Assembly: GCA_012799265.1 (NCBI GenBank)
Contig: JAAZLP010000129.1
Coordinates: forward strand, 1 to 30,328
From: Phyllobacteriaceae bacterium
GTDB taxonomy: Bacteria; Pseudomonadota; Alphaproteobacteria; Rhizobiales; Devosiaceae
Length of the DNA stretch: 30,328 nucleotides
Direction: 5' to 3'
A program made the translations under genes and the position numbers. The notes beneath the pieces are model-generated. The model was not told the origin of the DNA, did no database searches, and worked only from the letters and a program-made list of their open reading frames with translations. Below, one piece after another: positions 1 through 7,305 of this stretch (its first letter is position 1; every line of letters starts with the position of its first letter).

Positions 1-446
1 GTCTTGACGCGCGGGATATCCGCAGCGGGCAGGTCGACCTTGTTGAGGACCGGTACGATCTCGTGATTGGCTTCGAGCGCGTGATAGACATTGGCCAGCG
101 TCTGCGCTTCGACACCCTGCGACGCGTCCACCACCAGCAACGAGCCTTCAACCGCTGACATCGAGCGGCTGACCTCATAGGCAAAGTCGACGTGTCCGGG
201 CGTGTCGATGAGGTTGAGAATATAGGTCTCACCGTCGTTTGCCTTATAGGATAGCCGGACGGTCTGGGCCTTGATGGTGATCCCGCGCTCGCGCTCGATC
301 TCCATATTGTCGAGCACCTGCTCTTTCATCTCGCGCTGTTCGAGCCCGCCCGTCGCCTGGATCAGGCGATCGGCCAGTGTGGACTTGCCATGGTCGATAT
401 GGGCGACGATGGAGAAATTGCGGATATGGGAGAGCGGCGTTGTCAT
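1..446 (-). CDS. lepA: Elongation factor 4 (LepA), N-terminal part, cut by the window edge
   Basis: Translational GTPase that acts on the ribosome (back-translocase/EF4). Only the first 148 codons are present, read from an ATG at 446; the rest lies beyond position 1. The GTPase motifs are clear: G1 AHIDHGKS (residues 15-22), switch I region RERGITIKAQ (52-61), G3 DTPGH (81-85) and G4 NKVD (135-138). The sequence MTTPLSHIRNFSIVAHIDHG and the wording of the switch region are typical of LepA rather than EF-G, TypA or IF2. It is divergent from the extensin-like gene at 549, with about 100 bases between them. Nothing looks damaged in the visible part. Confidence 0.97.
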   Translation of the reverse strand, partial: MTTPLSHIRNFSIVAHIDHGKSTLADRLIQATGGLEQREMKEQVLDNMEIERERGITIKAQTVRLSYKANDGETYILNLIDTPGHVDFAYEVSRSMSAVEGSLLVVDASQGVEAQTLANVYHALEANHEIVPVLNKVDLPAADIPRVK

Positions 447-548
447 GCCGCGCTGATAGCAGAAGCTGATGAGCCGAGAAAGATGGTTTAACGCAGGTTA
501 ACCGGGCTTTCGCGGCAACGCGAGCGGTGCCCGACGCGTTATGGGGCG

Positions 549-1448
549 ATGAAAATCGTTCTCTCGTCCATCGCGATCTGTCTTCTGGCGCTCAGTCCCG
601 TCGCTGCGCAGGATTTTCTGGCTCCTTTGCAGGAGCTGGTTGACGACCTCGTTCCCAAGCCGACGACCCCTGAAAAGGCGCCGCAGCCGACGCCGCCCTC
701 CGAGAAGCCGCAGCTATCGAATGACGATCCACCGCCCTTGCCGCGGCCCCGGCCGGATGATCTTGGCGAGACGGAGGCAGCCGAGCCGGCTGAAGAAAGG
801 CCGGCACCCGACTTTGAAAGCGAAGCTGGCGCAGCCGAGCCGACGGCGCCCAATGCGGCAGATGAAGACAAGTCAGTCCCCACTGATCGGGTCTATCAAT
901 CGGCTTGCCCGGCTCTGCTCTCGGGCCTGGTCGTGGGCGAGATGTTGGACCCGATCGAGGATGGCATGTGTGGCGAGCGATCGCCCTTGCTGGTCAATGC
1001 GGTGCGCATCAATGGTCGCGAAATCGCCCTGTCGAGCCCGGTGACAACCAGCTGCGAAATGGCGGGTGCCTTCGCTGACTGGGTGGGTGAGGTTGATCGC
1101 TATGCCACCGCCGCCCTCGACGCGCCGCTGGCCTCGGTCACCACCGGGACATCCTTCTTCTGCCGCAACCGCAATGGGGCTGAGACCGGCTTCCTGTCCG
1201 AACATGGTTTCGCCAACGCGCTCGACATCACCGGCTTTGTGCTCGGAGACGGACGGGAAATCGACGTCAAGGCGAACTGGATGCCCGCGTCAGGTATTGA
1301 GGGTCGACTGCTGCGCCAGGCGCATGGCGCCGCCTGCGGACGCTTCACCACTGTCCTCGGGCCTGAAGCGAATGCGGAACACGAGGACCATCTCCATCTC
1401 GACCTGGGCTGTCATGGGCAGACCTGTACAGCCCAGATCTGCGAATAG
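549..1448 (+). CDS. Secreted extensin-like C-terminal domain protein (possible LAS-type peptidase fold)
   Basis: A 299-residue exported protein. Residues 1-20 form a signal peptide ending in VAA/Q. Residues 35-115 are a low-complexity linker rich in Pro, Glu and Ala. Residues about 118-299 match the bacterial extensin-like C-terminal domain: CPALLSGLVVGEM at its start, four or more cysteines, and the closing pattern HGFANALDI (H219, D226) then EHEDHLHLDLGCHG (H278, H281, H283, D285). The His/Asp layout resembles M15/LAS zinc peptidases that cut peptidoglycan cross-links, so a periplasmic cell-wall role is plausible. The catalytic function is inferred, because the family is mostly uncharacterised. 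Its stop lies in a 12-base palindrome (1444-1455) that also holds the stop of the convergent small gene. Confidence 0.85.
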   Translation: MKIVLSSIAICLLALSPVAAQDFLAPLQELVDDLVPKPTTPEKAPQPTPPSEKPQLSNDDPPPLPRPRPDDLGETEAAEPAEERPAPDFESEAGAAEPTAPNAADEDKSVPTDRVYQSACPALLSGLVVGEMLDPIEDGMCGERSPLLVNAVRINGREIALSSPVTTSCEMAGAFADWVGEVDRYATAALDAPLASVTTGTSFFCRNRNGAETGFLSEHGFANALDITGFVLGDGREIDVKANWMPASGIEGRLLRQAHGAACGRFTTVLGPEANAEHEDHLHLDLGCHGQTCTAQICE

Positions 1449-1450
1449 GC

Positions 1451-1582
1451 CTATTGGCACCTCGGGTGGTGCACCGGCAGGTCGGCCCAGGTGCGCAGGT
1501 CGAAGCAATCGGGATTGGTGGGTATGATTGGTGGTCGCGTCAAAAGGCGCAACCACGTCGCGAGACGACGTTGGATCGACAT
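1451..1582 (-). CDS. Small basic protein, 43 residues, unknown function
   Basis: I do not recognise a named family. I chose the ATG at 1582 because GGAG sits 9 bases upstream, whereas the longer frame to 1636 has no ribosome site. The N-terminal half, MSIQRRLATWLRLLTR, would form an amphipathic basic helix. The C-terminal half, NPDCFDLRTWADLPVHHPR, has a Cys, two Trp-containing segments and a His pair. It is divergent from the LysR-type regulator at 1676 (93 bases between starts), an arrangement in which LysR proteins often control the divergent gene. Its stop overlaps the palindrome shared with the extensin-like gene. The good ribosome site and the divergent partner support a real gene, but there is no homology evidence from here. 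Confidence 0.55.
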   Translation of the reverse strand: MSIQRRLATWLRLLTRPPIIPTNPDCFDLRTWADLPVHHPRCQ

Positions 1583-1675
1583 TTTGTCACTCCGGTTCAG
1601 TTGATGACCTGAAGGTGCGCCTGAAAGGTCGCCCATTCAATGGACAAGCTCTGCGTCACGATTTAGAAAATCTAT

Positions 1676-2587
1676 ATGAGCAAGGCCTTCCCCATTCCCC
1701 TCAATGCCCTGCGCGCGATCGAGATCGTCGCCCGTCGTGGCGCTCTGGCGCCGGCCGCTGAGGAACTGGGTGTCACCATCGGTGCTGTCAGCCAACACCT
1801 GCGCCGAGCCGAAGAGCGTTTGGGCATGGAGCTTTTCGCGCGCACGCCTTCCGGGCTGAAGCCCTTGCCCGCGCTGGTGCAGGTGCTGCCGCAGCTCACC
1901 GGTGGTTTTACGCAATTGCAGGATGGGCTGGCCGGGCTGACCGGAACAAATGATCAGGTGCTGAATGTTACTGTTGGCAGCGTTTTCGCCTCACGCTGGC
2001 TGATCTGGCGGGTGAACAAATTCTCCGCTCTGCACCAAGGGCTGGAACTGCGCCTCACCGTGACCGGCGCCATGCTTGACCTCAGTCGACCAGACATTGA
2101 TTGTGGCATCCGCTACGGCGACGGGGATTGGCCAGGCGTGACGGCGAGCCTGATCGGCGGGCAGGATTTTCAGCCGGTCTGTTCGCCCCTCTTTGTGGAT
2201 CGACTGCGGGCTCCCGCTGATGTGGTCGGATTGCCGGTCATTGTGGATGAAACCAGCATGCTCGATTGGCCGACCTGGCTCGACGCCGCGGGGCTCGATC
2301 GCAACGCCGTGCTCAACGGTCCGGTCTATTCCGATGCGTCCCTTGCCTTCGATGCGGCGATTTCCGGCCAAGGCATCTTGCTGGCAGCCGACATGATGAC
2401 GGCCGATGCCGTCAGCGATGGTCGACTGGGACGCCCCTTCAACCTGCCGGTAAGGCGTCGTCACGGCTATTTTCTGGCGCTTGCCGAGGGGCGGCGCGAG
2501 CCGAAAAAGGTGAAGCTTTTCCGGGAATGGCTGGCTCAGGAAGTTCCTGACAGTGTTGGCGGATATGTGGCCCAAGCCACCTCCTGA
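1676..2587 (+). CDS. LysR-family transcriptional regulator, GcvA-like
   Basis: A 303-residue regulator. An N-terminal winged helix-turn-helix covers residues 5-64 (LNALRAIEIVARRGALAPAA, then VTIGAVSQHLRRAEERLG), followed by the effector-binding domain. Wording such as SDASLAFDAAISGQGILLA and the opening PLNALRAIE place it with the GcvA/AmpR-type subgroup. The ligand is unknown. A short dyad, GATTT-AGA-AAATC at 1660-1672, sits right in front of the ATG and could be an autoregulatory site. No clear Shine-Dalgarno is visible. The small gene at 1451-1582 is its divergent neighbour and the most likely local target. The downstream DadA-like gene is separated by 123 bases and is probably transcribed separately. 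Confidence 0.88.
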   Translation: MSKAFPIPLNALRAIEIVARRGALAPAAEELGVTIGAVSQHLRRAEERLGMELFARTPSGLKPLPALVQVLPQLTGGFTQLQDGLAGLTGTNDQVLNVTVGSVFASRWLIWRVNKFSALHQGLELRLTVTGAMLDLSRPDIDCGIRYGDGDWPGVTASLIGGQDFQPVCSPLFVDRLRAPADVVGLPVIVDETSMLDWPTWLDAAGLDRNAVLNGPVYSDASLAFDAAISGQGILLAADMMTADAVSDGRLGRPFNLPVRRRHGYFLALAEGRREPKKVKLFREWLAQEVPDSVGGYVAQATS

Positions 2588-2710
2588 GTTAGCTTTTTAT
2601 GCTCTTCAGGCCCGGGTTTTATCGCCTGCACAGCAGAAAAAATTCGCCGTGGCGTGGTGGAAAAAGAGAATAATTTGCCCTAGCCTCGCTGCATTGAAAA
2701 GGCGGGCATC

Positions 2711-3964
2711 ATGAACGACGTCATCATCCTCGGGGCCGGGATTGTCGGCATTGCCACGGGCATTCATCTGCTGCGGCGCGGGCGATCCGTAACGCTGGTG
2801 GACAAGGGCGAGCCGGGGCGGGAGACCAGCTTCGGCAATGCCGGGATCATCCAGCGCGAGGGTGTGCGGCCGCACGCCTTTCCACGCGACCTCCATACCC
2901 TCCTGCAGGTGGGGCTCCACCTCTCCACGGCAGCCCGTTACGAGCCGCTGGCGCTGCCCAAGCTCGCGCCGCCGCTGCTGCGCTATTGGTGGGAATCCTC
3001 GCCCGAGCATTATCGCAAGGTCGTCATTCAATATGCCCCGCTCATCGGGCGATCGATCGTTACCCACGATGATCTGATCAAGGCATCCGGCCCAGACGCG
3101 GAAAAGCTGATCAGCCGCTATGGCTGGCATCTGGCCTTCCGCAGCCCAGACAAGCTTGAGGCCGAGGCACGCAAGGCACAGGCCGATCACGAGCAGTTCG
3201 GTATTTCCTATGAAGTCCTCGACTGGGCCAGGCTCAAGGCAGCGGAGCCGGATCTGATCGGCAATCTGGCGGGCGCCATCCACTGGCAGGATCCCTGGAC
3301 GGTGCGGGATCCCGGCGCGCTGGTGACGGAATATTTCCGGCTCTTTGAACGCCTCGGGGGAACCTTCGTGCGCGGCGCAGCCAGCGGCCTCGTTCCGGAT
3401 GGGAACGGCTGGAGCGCAATGGTCAATGGCGAGTCGATCCGATCAAAGCAGGCTGTGATCGCGCTCGGCCCCTGGGCGCCGGACGTGCTGGAACCGCTTG
3501 GCTATCGCCTGCCGCTCTTCGTCAAGCGCGGCTATCATATGCATTACAAGGCACCGGAAGGTGTCGACCTCAAGCATCTCCTGCTCGATCCCGAGGTCGG
3601 CTACGCCATGGCGCCCATGGCGCGCGGTATCCGCATTACCACTGGGGCTGAATTTGCCATGCGCGATGCCGCGCCCACCCCGATCCAGCTCAGCAAGGCC
3701 GAGGCCAAAGCGCGTGAACTCTTCCCCCTGGGTGAGCGCGTCGATGCGCAGCCGTGGAAGGGCGCGCGCCCCTGCACGCCCGACATGATGCCGATCATTT
3801 CCAAGGCGCCGAAACATGAAGGGCTTTATGTCGGGGTCGGCCACGCCCATCACGGCTTTACCCTGGGGCCAGCTACCGGCGAACTGCTGGCACAGATGAT
3901 GACCGGTGAAGAAACTGCCATCGACGTGAGGCCGTTCAGGATGGCCCGGTTTTCGGGCGGTTGA
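2711..3964 (+). CDS. FAD-dependent oxidoreductase, D-amino-acid dehydrogenase (DadA) type
   Basis: A 417-residue flavoprotein of the DAO/DadA superfamily. The N-terminal Rossmann motif is IILGAGIVGIATGIHLLRRG (residues 5-24), followed by the acidic end of the second strand (LVDKGEPGRETSFGNAG), where the SFGNAG segment is typical of DadA-like enzymes. The C-terminal FAD/substrate segment GLYVGVGHAHHGFTLGPATG is also present. Such enzymes oxidise D-amino acids or related secondary amines and pass electrons to the membrane quinone pool. The real substrate cannot be read from sequence. It stands alone between a LysR gene and a convergent copper chaperone gene, and its TGA stop is the first part of the hairpin at 3963-3988. 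Confidence 0.85.
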   Translation: MNDVIILGAGIVGIATGIHLLRRGRSVTLVDKGEPGRETSFGNAGIIQREGVRPHAFPRDLHTLLQVGLHLSTAARYEPLALPKLAPPLLRYWWESSPEHYRKVVIQYAPLIGRSIVTHDDLIKASGPDAEKLISRYGWHLAFRSPDKLEAEARKAQADHEQFGISYEVLDWARLKAAEPDLIGNLAGAIHWQDPWTVRDPGALVTEYFRLFERLGGTFVRGAASGLVPDGNGWSAMVNGESIRSKQAVIALGPWAPDVLEPLGYRLPLFVKRGYHMHYKAPEGVDLKHLLLDPEVGYAMAPMARGIRITTGAEFAMRDAAPTPIQLSKAEAKARELFPLGERVDAQPWKGARPCTPDMMPIISKAPKHEGLYVGVGHAHHGFTLGPATGELLAQMMTGEETAIDVRPFRMARFSGG

Positions 3965-3988
3965 GGCCCCGGCACAAGCCGGAGCCTC
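3963..3988. terminator. Hairpin between convergent genes (possible bidirectional terminator)
   Basis: GAGGC and CCGGC pair with GCCGG and GCCTC around an ACAA loop, with one C/A mismatch, giving a 10-pair stem. It lies between the DadA-like gene (plus, whose stop is partly inside the stem) and the copper chaperone gene (minus). No strong T-run follows on either strand, so terminator function is tentative. Confidence 0.45.
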
Positions 3989-3996
3989 GGAGCAGT

Positions 3997-4521
3997 TCAA
4001 TGCGCGTGTGCGGGAGCCATGGCGGCCGTCGCGCCGATGGGCAGCTCGATCGTCACCTTGCCGGCATTCTTGAATTGCAGGGTGACCGGCAGGCTTTCCC
4101 CTTCAACGAGGGGACCATTGAGCCCCATGAACATGATGTGAAAGCCGCCTGGTGCCAGGGTGACTGTTTCGCCCGCGGGAATGACGAGGCCGTCGGCCAG
4201 TTGGCGCATTTTCATCACATCGCCTTCCATGGCCATCTCATGAATCTGGGTTTCCTTGGCGATGCCGGCCATGGCGCCAATCAGGACATCATCCTCGCTG
4301 CCTGAATTGGTAATCGTGACGAAGCCACCGGCCACCGGGGCACCGGGCAGGGTGGCGCGGGTGAAGCCGTCCGAGAGGGTAATATTGGTCTGGGTAATCG
4401 CCGCGCCCGGATGGGCGGACGCCTCGGCGCTGCTGCTGAGAGAATGATGCTGGGCCAGGGCAGGGGTGACGAGCGTGAGGAGCGGCGCAAGGGCCAGAAC
4501 GGCAAAACGGGTGCGGATCAT
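3997..4521 (-). CDS. Periplasmic copper chaperone, PCu(A)C family
   Basis: A 174-residue exported protein that binds Cu(I) in the periplasm. Members of the family help deliver copper to cytochrome c oxidase. I chose the ATG at 4521, which has GGAG six bases upstream; a TTG 12 bases earlier would remove that spacing. Residues 1-23 form a signal peptide (ending ALAQ). The metal-site pattern is present: H94-E-M96, a Met-rich stretch MEGDVMKM (98-105) and H128-I-M130 in GGFHIMFMGL. Histidines also cluster after the signal peptide (HH) and at the C-terminus (HAH). The 129-residue anchored protein gene ends 50 bases upstream on the same strand and is probably co-transcribed. Confidence 0.92.
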   Translation of the reverse strand: MIRTRFAVLALAPLLTLVTPALAQHHSLSSSAEASAHPGAAITQTNITLSDGFTRATLPGAPVAGGFVTITNSGSEDDVLIGAMAGIAKETQIHEMAMEGDVMKMRQLADGLVIPAGETVTLAPGGFHIMFMGLNGPLVEGESLPVTLQFKNAGKVTIELPIGATAAMAPAHAH

Positions 4522-4571
4522 GGTGATCTCCAATCGATAAGAGTCTGAATGGGGGCTGTGCCCCGGGGTTT

Positions 4572-4961
4572 TCAGACTGCGACGGGTGGCGCGCGCGATT
4601 GTCCCACATGATCCGGCGGCATTGCCCGGATGATCCCGGCCAGGGGCGCAATGCGTCCGACCAGAGTAAGCTGCAAAGTCGGCAGCCTGATGGGCGATGG
4701 CAGGATCGCCGCGATCTCCTCCTTGGAGACGCCCACGGCAGGACAGGACAGCGCAGCGGCATCGACAGGGCCGCCATCGCTATCGAGAGCAAGGCTGCTG
4801 CAGACCGAATAGGCATCAAGCGTGGCAAAGCCCAGGGCGTTGAAGTCGCGCTGAAGCCCGGCGGCCTGATGCAATGGCAGGAGGAGCGTCAGCACATAGA
4901 TGGCCAGCACCGCCAGGGCAGTGCCCGCTTCGCGCGCCAAACTCTTTGTCCTCATGTCCAT
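4572..4961 (-). CDS. Small membrane-anchored protein, possibly DUF2946-like, upstream of the copper chaperone
   Basis: A 129-residue protein that starts at the ATG at 4961, with AAGG upstream. Residues about 11-33 (AGTALAVLAIYVLTLLLPLHQ) form one membrane segment or an uncleaved signal. Two cysteines follow (YSVCSSLAL and LSCPAV), and the tail ends in SRAPPVAV. An N-terminal hydrophobic segment, few Cys and a terminal RAPP are reminiscent of DUF2946-type proteins found beside copper genes, but the match is only by eye. It is in tandem with the PCu(A)C gene and divergent from mbfA, with 125 bases between the two starts, so its promoter is close to the iron-control elements. Confidence 0.6.
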   Translation of the reverse strand: MDMRTKSLAREAGTALAVLAIYVLTLLLPLHQAAGLQRDFNALGFATLDAYSVCSSLALDSDGGPVDAAALSCPAVGVSKEEIAAILPSPIRLPTLQLTLVGRIAPLAGIIRAMPPDHVGQSRAPPVAV

Positions 4962-5035
4962 GGGTCTGCCTTAGCGCGCGCGAAGTCCGCACTCAAGCAC
5001 CATGCGCACCGCGGGTCCGGCCCCATTGCGTACAG

Positions 5036-5052
5036 TTTAGAATTGTTCTAAT
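5036..5052 (+). promoter_or_regulatory. Iron control element (Irr-box-like), distal copy
   Basis: TTTAGAATTGTTCTAAT matches the iron control element pattern TTTRGAAYNRTTCYAAA at all but the final base. It lies 35 bases before the mbfA start codon, next to a second copy. Irr, the Fur-family haem-responsive regulator of Rhizobiales, binds such sites. Confidence 0.75.
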
Positions 5053-5057
5053 CATAG

Positions 5058-5074
5058 TTTGGAATAATTCTAAA
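5058..5074 (+). promoter_or_regulatory. Iron control element (Irr-box-like), proximal copy
   Basis: TTTGGAATAATTCTAAA is a full match to the pattern TTTRGAAYNRTTCYAAA. It ends 12 bases before the mbfA start and only 3 bases before the GGAG ribosome site, so bound Irr would cover the promoter or the transcription start, consistent with repression under low iron. Confidence 0.8.
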
Positions 5075-5086
5075 CTTGGAGCCGTG

Positions 5087-6067
5087 ATGGTTTCCCTCAG
5101 AGCCGATGCAAGACGCGACTTTTCCTCCCTCAGCGAGCGCGAAATCCTTTCCTTAGCCATCGCGGCGGAAGAGGAGGATGGGCGCATTTATTCAGAGTTC
5201 GCCATGCGGCTGCACGATCTCTACCCCGCCAGCGCCGCGCTTCTTGAAGGAATGGCCGCGGAGGAGGACGAGCATCGGCGGCGGCTGCTTGATCTCTATG
5301 TCGAGCGTTTCGGTGACCGACTTGTGCCGATACGGCGCGAACATGTTCGGGGTTTCCTGAGCCGCAAGCCCGTCTGGCTGCAGAAGACACTGACGCTCGA
5401 ACAGGCGCGTCAGGAAGTCTGGGAAATGGAGGAAGCCGCCTATCGCTTTTATCTCGGCGCGGCCTCCCAGGTAACAGATGTGGGCATCCGAAAACTGCTC
5501 GGCGACCTTGCCGCGGCGGAAAAGGGTCATTCGAGCCGCGCCGATCAGATCGACGCGGAAGTGCTGGGTGTAGAAGGACGGGAGACGGAGAAGGGCGAGG
5601 CCCATCGCCAGTTCCTTCTCACCTATGTGCAGCCGGGCCTTGCCGGTTTGATGGATGGCTCGGTCTCAACGCTGGCGCCGGTTTTTGCCGCTGCCTTTGC
5701 GACAGGCGACACTCACCAGACCTTCCTCGTTGGTCTCGCCGCTGCCATTGGCGCGGGCATTTCCATGGGATTTACCGAAGCCGCTTCCGATGACGGCAAG
5801 CTCACGGGGCGCGGCTCACCGATCAAGCGCGGCCTTGCGGCGGGCATCATGACAGCAGTCGGTGGGCTCGGCCACGCGCTGCCCTATCTCATTGCCGATT
5901 TCTGGGTCGCCACCTGGGTTGCCATCGTCGTAGTGCTGATCGAGCTTTGGGCCATCGCCTATATCCAGAAACACTACATGCAGACCCCATTCTGGCGCGC
6001 CGTGCTCCAGGTGGTGATCGGTGGCTCTCTCGTTTTTGCAGCAGGTATCCTCATCGGCAACGCCTAG
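5087..6067 (+). CDS. mbfA: Membrane-bound ferritin MbfA (iron exporter, ferritin-like plus VIT1 domains)
   Basis: A 326-residue inner-membrane protein. The ATG at 5087 follows GGAG at 5078-5081; an adjacent in-frame GTG at 5084 is possible. Residues about 15-160 form a ferritin-like diiron domain with E29/E30, E60-xx-H63, E114-E116 and E145-xx-H148. From about 185 a VIT1-type membrane domain starts with GLAGLMDGSVSTLAP, followed by four or five helices to residue 325. This two-domain design is that of MbfA, shown in Bradyrhizobium and Agrobacterium to export iron and protect against iron and peroxide stress. Two Irr-type boxes lie directly upstream, so repression by Irr when iron is scarce is expected. 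Confidence 0.95.
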   Translation: MVSLRADARRDFSSLSEREILSLAIAAEEEDGRIYSEFAMRLHDLYPASAALLEGMAAEEDEHRRRLLDLYVERFGDRLVPIRREHVRGFLSRKPVWLQKTLTLEQARQEVWEMEEAAYRFYLGAASQVTDVGIRKLLGDLAAAEKGHSSRADQIDAEVLGVEGRETEKGEAHRQFLLTYVQPGLAGLMDGSVSTLAPVFAAAFATGDTHQTFLVGLAAAIGAGISMGFTEAASDDGKLTGRGSPIKRGLAAGIMTAVGGLGHALPYLIADFWVATWVAIVVVLIELWAIAYIQKHYMQTPFWRAVLQVVIGGSLVFAAGILIGNA

Positions 6068-6116
6068 CGTTTGTGCCGCCGCCTGCGTAAAACTCATCGG
6101 AAGCAGGAGGAAGAAT

Positions 6117-6485
6117 ATGGGGCGCATTCTTGTTACAGCATTGGTCCTGGCGGCGATGGCGCTGCCAGCCCAGGCGCAATATTTCACCCTTGGCGGCGAC
6201 GATCTGGACGCCTGCGCCGCGAATGGCGAAGTGGTCGGCCTGAAGCAGGAAGGCGATAATTTTCTCGCCGTTCGCGCGGGACCTGGAACGAGCCACGCCA
6301 AGCTCGATGAGCTGCGCATGCGCGACGCGGTCTACATCTGCACCGAGGATGGTGACTGGTATGGGATTGTCTATGGTGACGACGATTGCGGCGTCACCAG
6401 CCCGATCGATCCGCCGCGTCCCTATACCGGCCCCTGCGCCTCCGGCTGGGTGCACTCGCGCTATATCAATGTGACGGCCGGCTGA
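6117..6485 (+). CDS. Secreted SH3-domain protein
   Basis: A 122-residue exported protein. AGGAGG at 6105-6110 sits six bases before the ATG at 6117, a very strong ribosome site. Residues 1-20 form a signal peptide ending in AQA/Q. The mature part carries a bacterial SH3 (SH3_3-type) domain: FLAVRAGPGTSHAKLDEL, then RDAVYICTEDGDWYGIVYGD and SGWVHSRYINV. Four cysteines could form two disulphides. Such domains bind cell-wall peptides in other proteins; its role here is unknown. It starts 49 bases after mbfA and is followed within 4 bases by the hydrolase gene, so the three may be one transcript. Confidence 0.85.
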   Translation: MGRILVTALVLAAMALPAQAQYFTLGGDDLDACAANGEVVGLKQEGDNFLAVRAGPGTSHAKLDELRMRDAVYICTEDGDWYGIVYGDDDCGVTSPIDPPRPYTGPCASGWVHSRYINVTAG

Positions 6486-6489
6486 TCTG

Positions 6490-7305
6490 GTGCAGGAGAG
6501 TTTTACCAGCAGCGATGGTGTCTCCATCGCCTATAGTGCGCTGGGTGACACCACGGACCCGGTCGTGGTTCTCTGTCACGGATTGGGGGCAGCGGGCAGT
6601 CAGTTCACTGACGACGCCAATTATTTCGCCGCGCAGGGATTCCGCGTCATCGTCCCGGATCTGCGTGGGCACGGCCTTTCCGCAATGTCGGCGGCGCCGA
6701 GGTCCGCCGATTTCTCACCGGAACGCCTCGCGCGCGACCTCATCGAACTGCTCGATCATGTCGGCGCAAAAGAAGTGCATTGGGTCGGCAATTCCCTGGG
6801 GGGCATTCTCGGCCTGACGCTGGTCGAAAGCCATCCCGAGCGTTTCGTGACGCTGGCACTGTTCGGGACGGCCCTGGCGCTGAAGCTTCCGGCGGCAGGC
6901 TGGCCCTTTATTGCGCTGGACTATTTCCCCGGTCGCCGGGCCGTCGCGGCATTGACGGCGCGGACCACGACGCGAAACAAGGCCGCGCGCCCGGTCGTCG
7001 CCAACATGCTCAATCAGTACGACGCCCGCGCCACCGCCTATATCGTTGACCACATTCGGCGCTACGACCTGATCCAAGCGGCCCTGAATTGGCAGGGGCC
7101 CGGCATGGTCATGGTCGGTGGCCGAGATATCGCCGTCAACAAGGCGCTTCTCGGGCAATTGCCACTGCTGCGCGCCAGACCCAACTGGACCATCATCGAT
7201 CTTCCGCAGGGCGGCCATTGTGCCAATCTCGACGCAGGCCCGCTCTGGCGGCAAAGCCTGCTCAAGTTCTGGGAGAGTTCAGGAGCGAATAGCGGCCAGC
7301 GCTAG
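6490..7305 (+). CDS. Alpha/beta hydrolase
   Basis: A 271-residue alpha/beta-fold hydrolase. The oxyanion motif HGLG (30-33), nucleophile elbow GNSLGG with Ser102, acid Asp213 in VGGRD and base His243 in GGHCAN make a complete triad. The overall layout resembles 3-oxoadipate enol-lactonases and related esterases, but the substrate cannot be assigned. It probably starts with the GTG at 6490, just 4 bases after the SH3 gene stop, and has no ribosome site of its own, which suggests translational coupling. Its TAG stop shares a CTAG with the stop of the convergent trhO gene. Confidence 0.88.
   Translation: MQESFTSSDGVSIAYSALGDTTDPVVVLCHGLGAAGSQFTDDANYFAAQGFRVIVPDLRGHGLSAMSAAPRSADFSPERLARDLIELLDHVGAKEVHWVGNSLGGILGLTLVESHPERFVTLALFGTALALKLPAAGWPFIALDYFPGRRAVAALTARTTTRNKAARPVVANMLNQYDARATAYIVDHIRRYDLIQAALNWQGPGMVMVGGRDIAVNKALLGQLPLLRARPNWTIIDLPQGGHCANLDAGPLWRQSLLKFWESSGANSGQR

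Noticed and set aside
539..883. Antisense open frame of 114 codons rich in Ser, Gly and Ala inside the extensin-like gene
   Set aside because: It mirrors the Pro/Glu/Ala-rich linker of the real gene; low complexity and no ribosome site.
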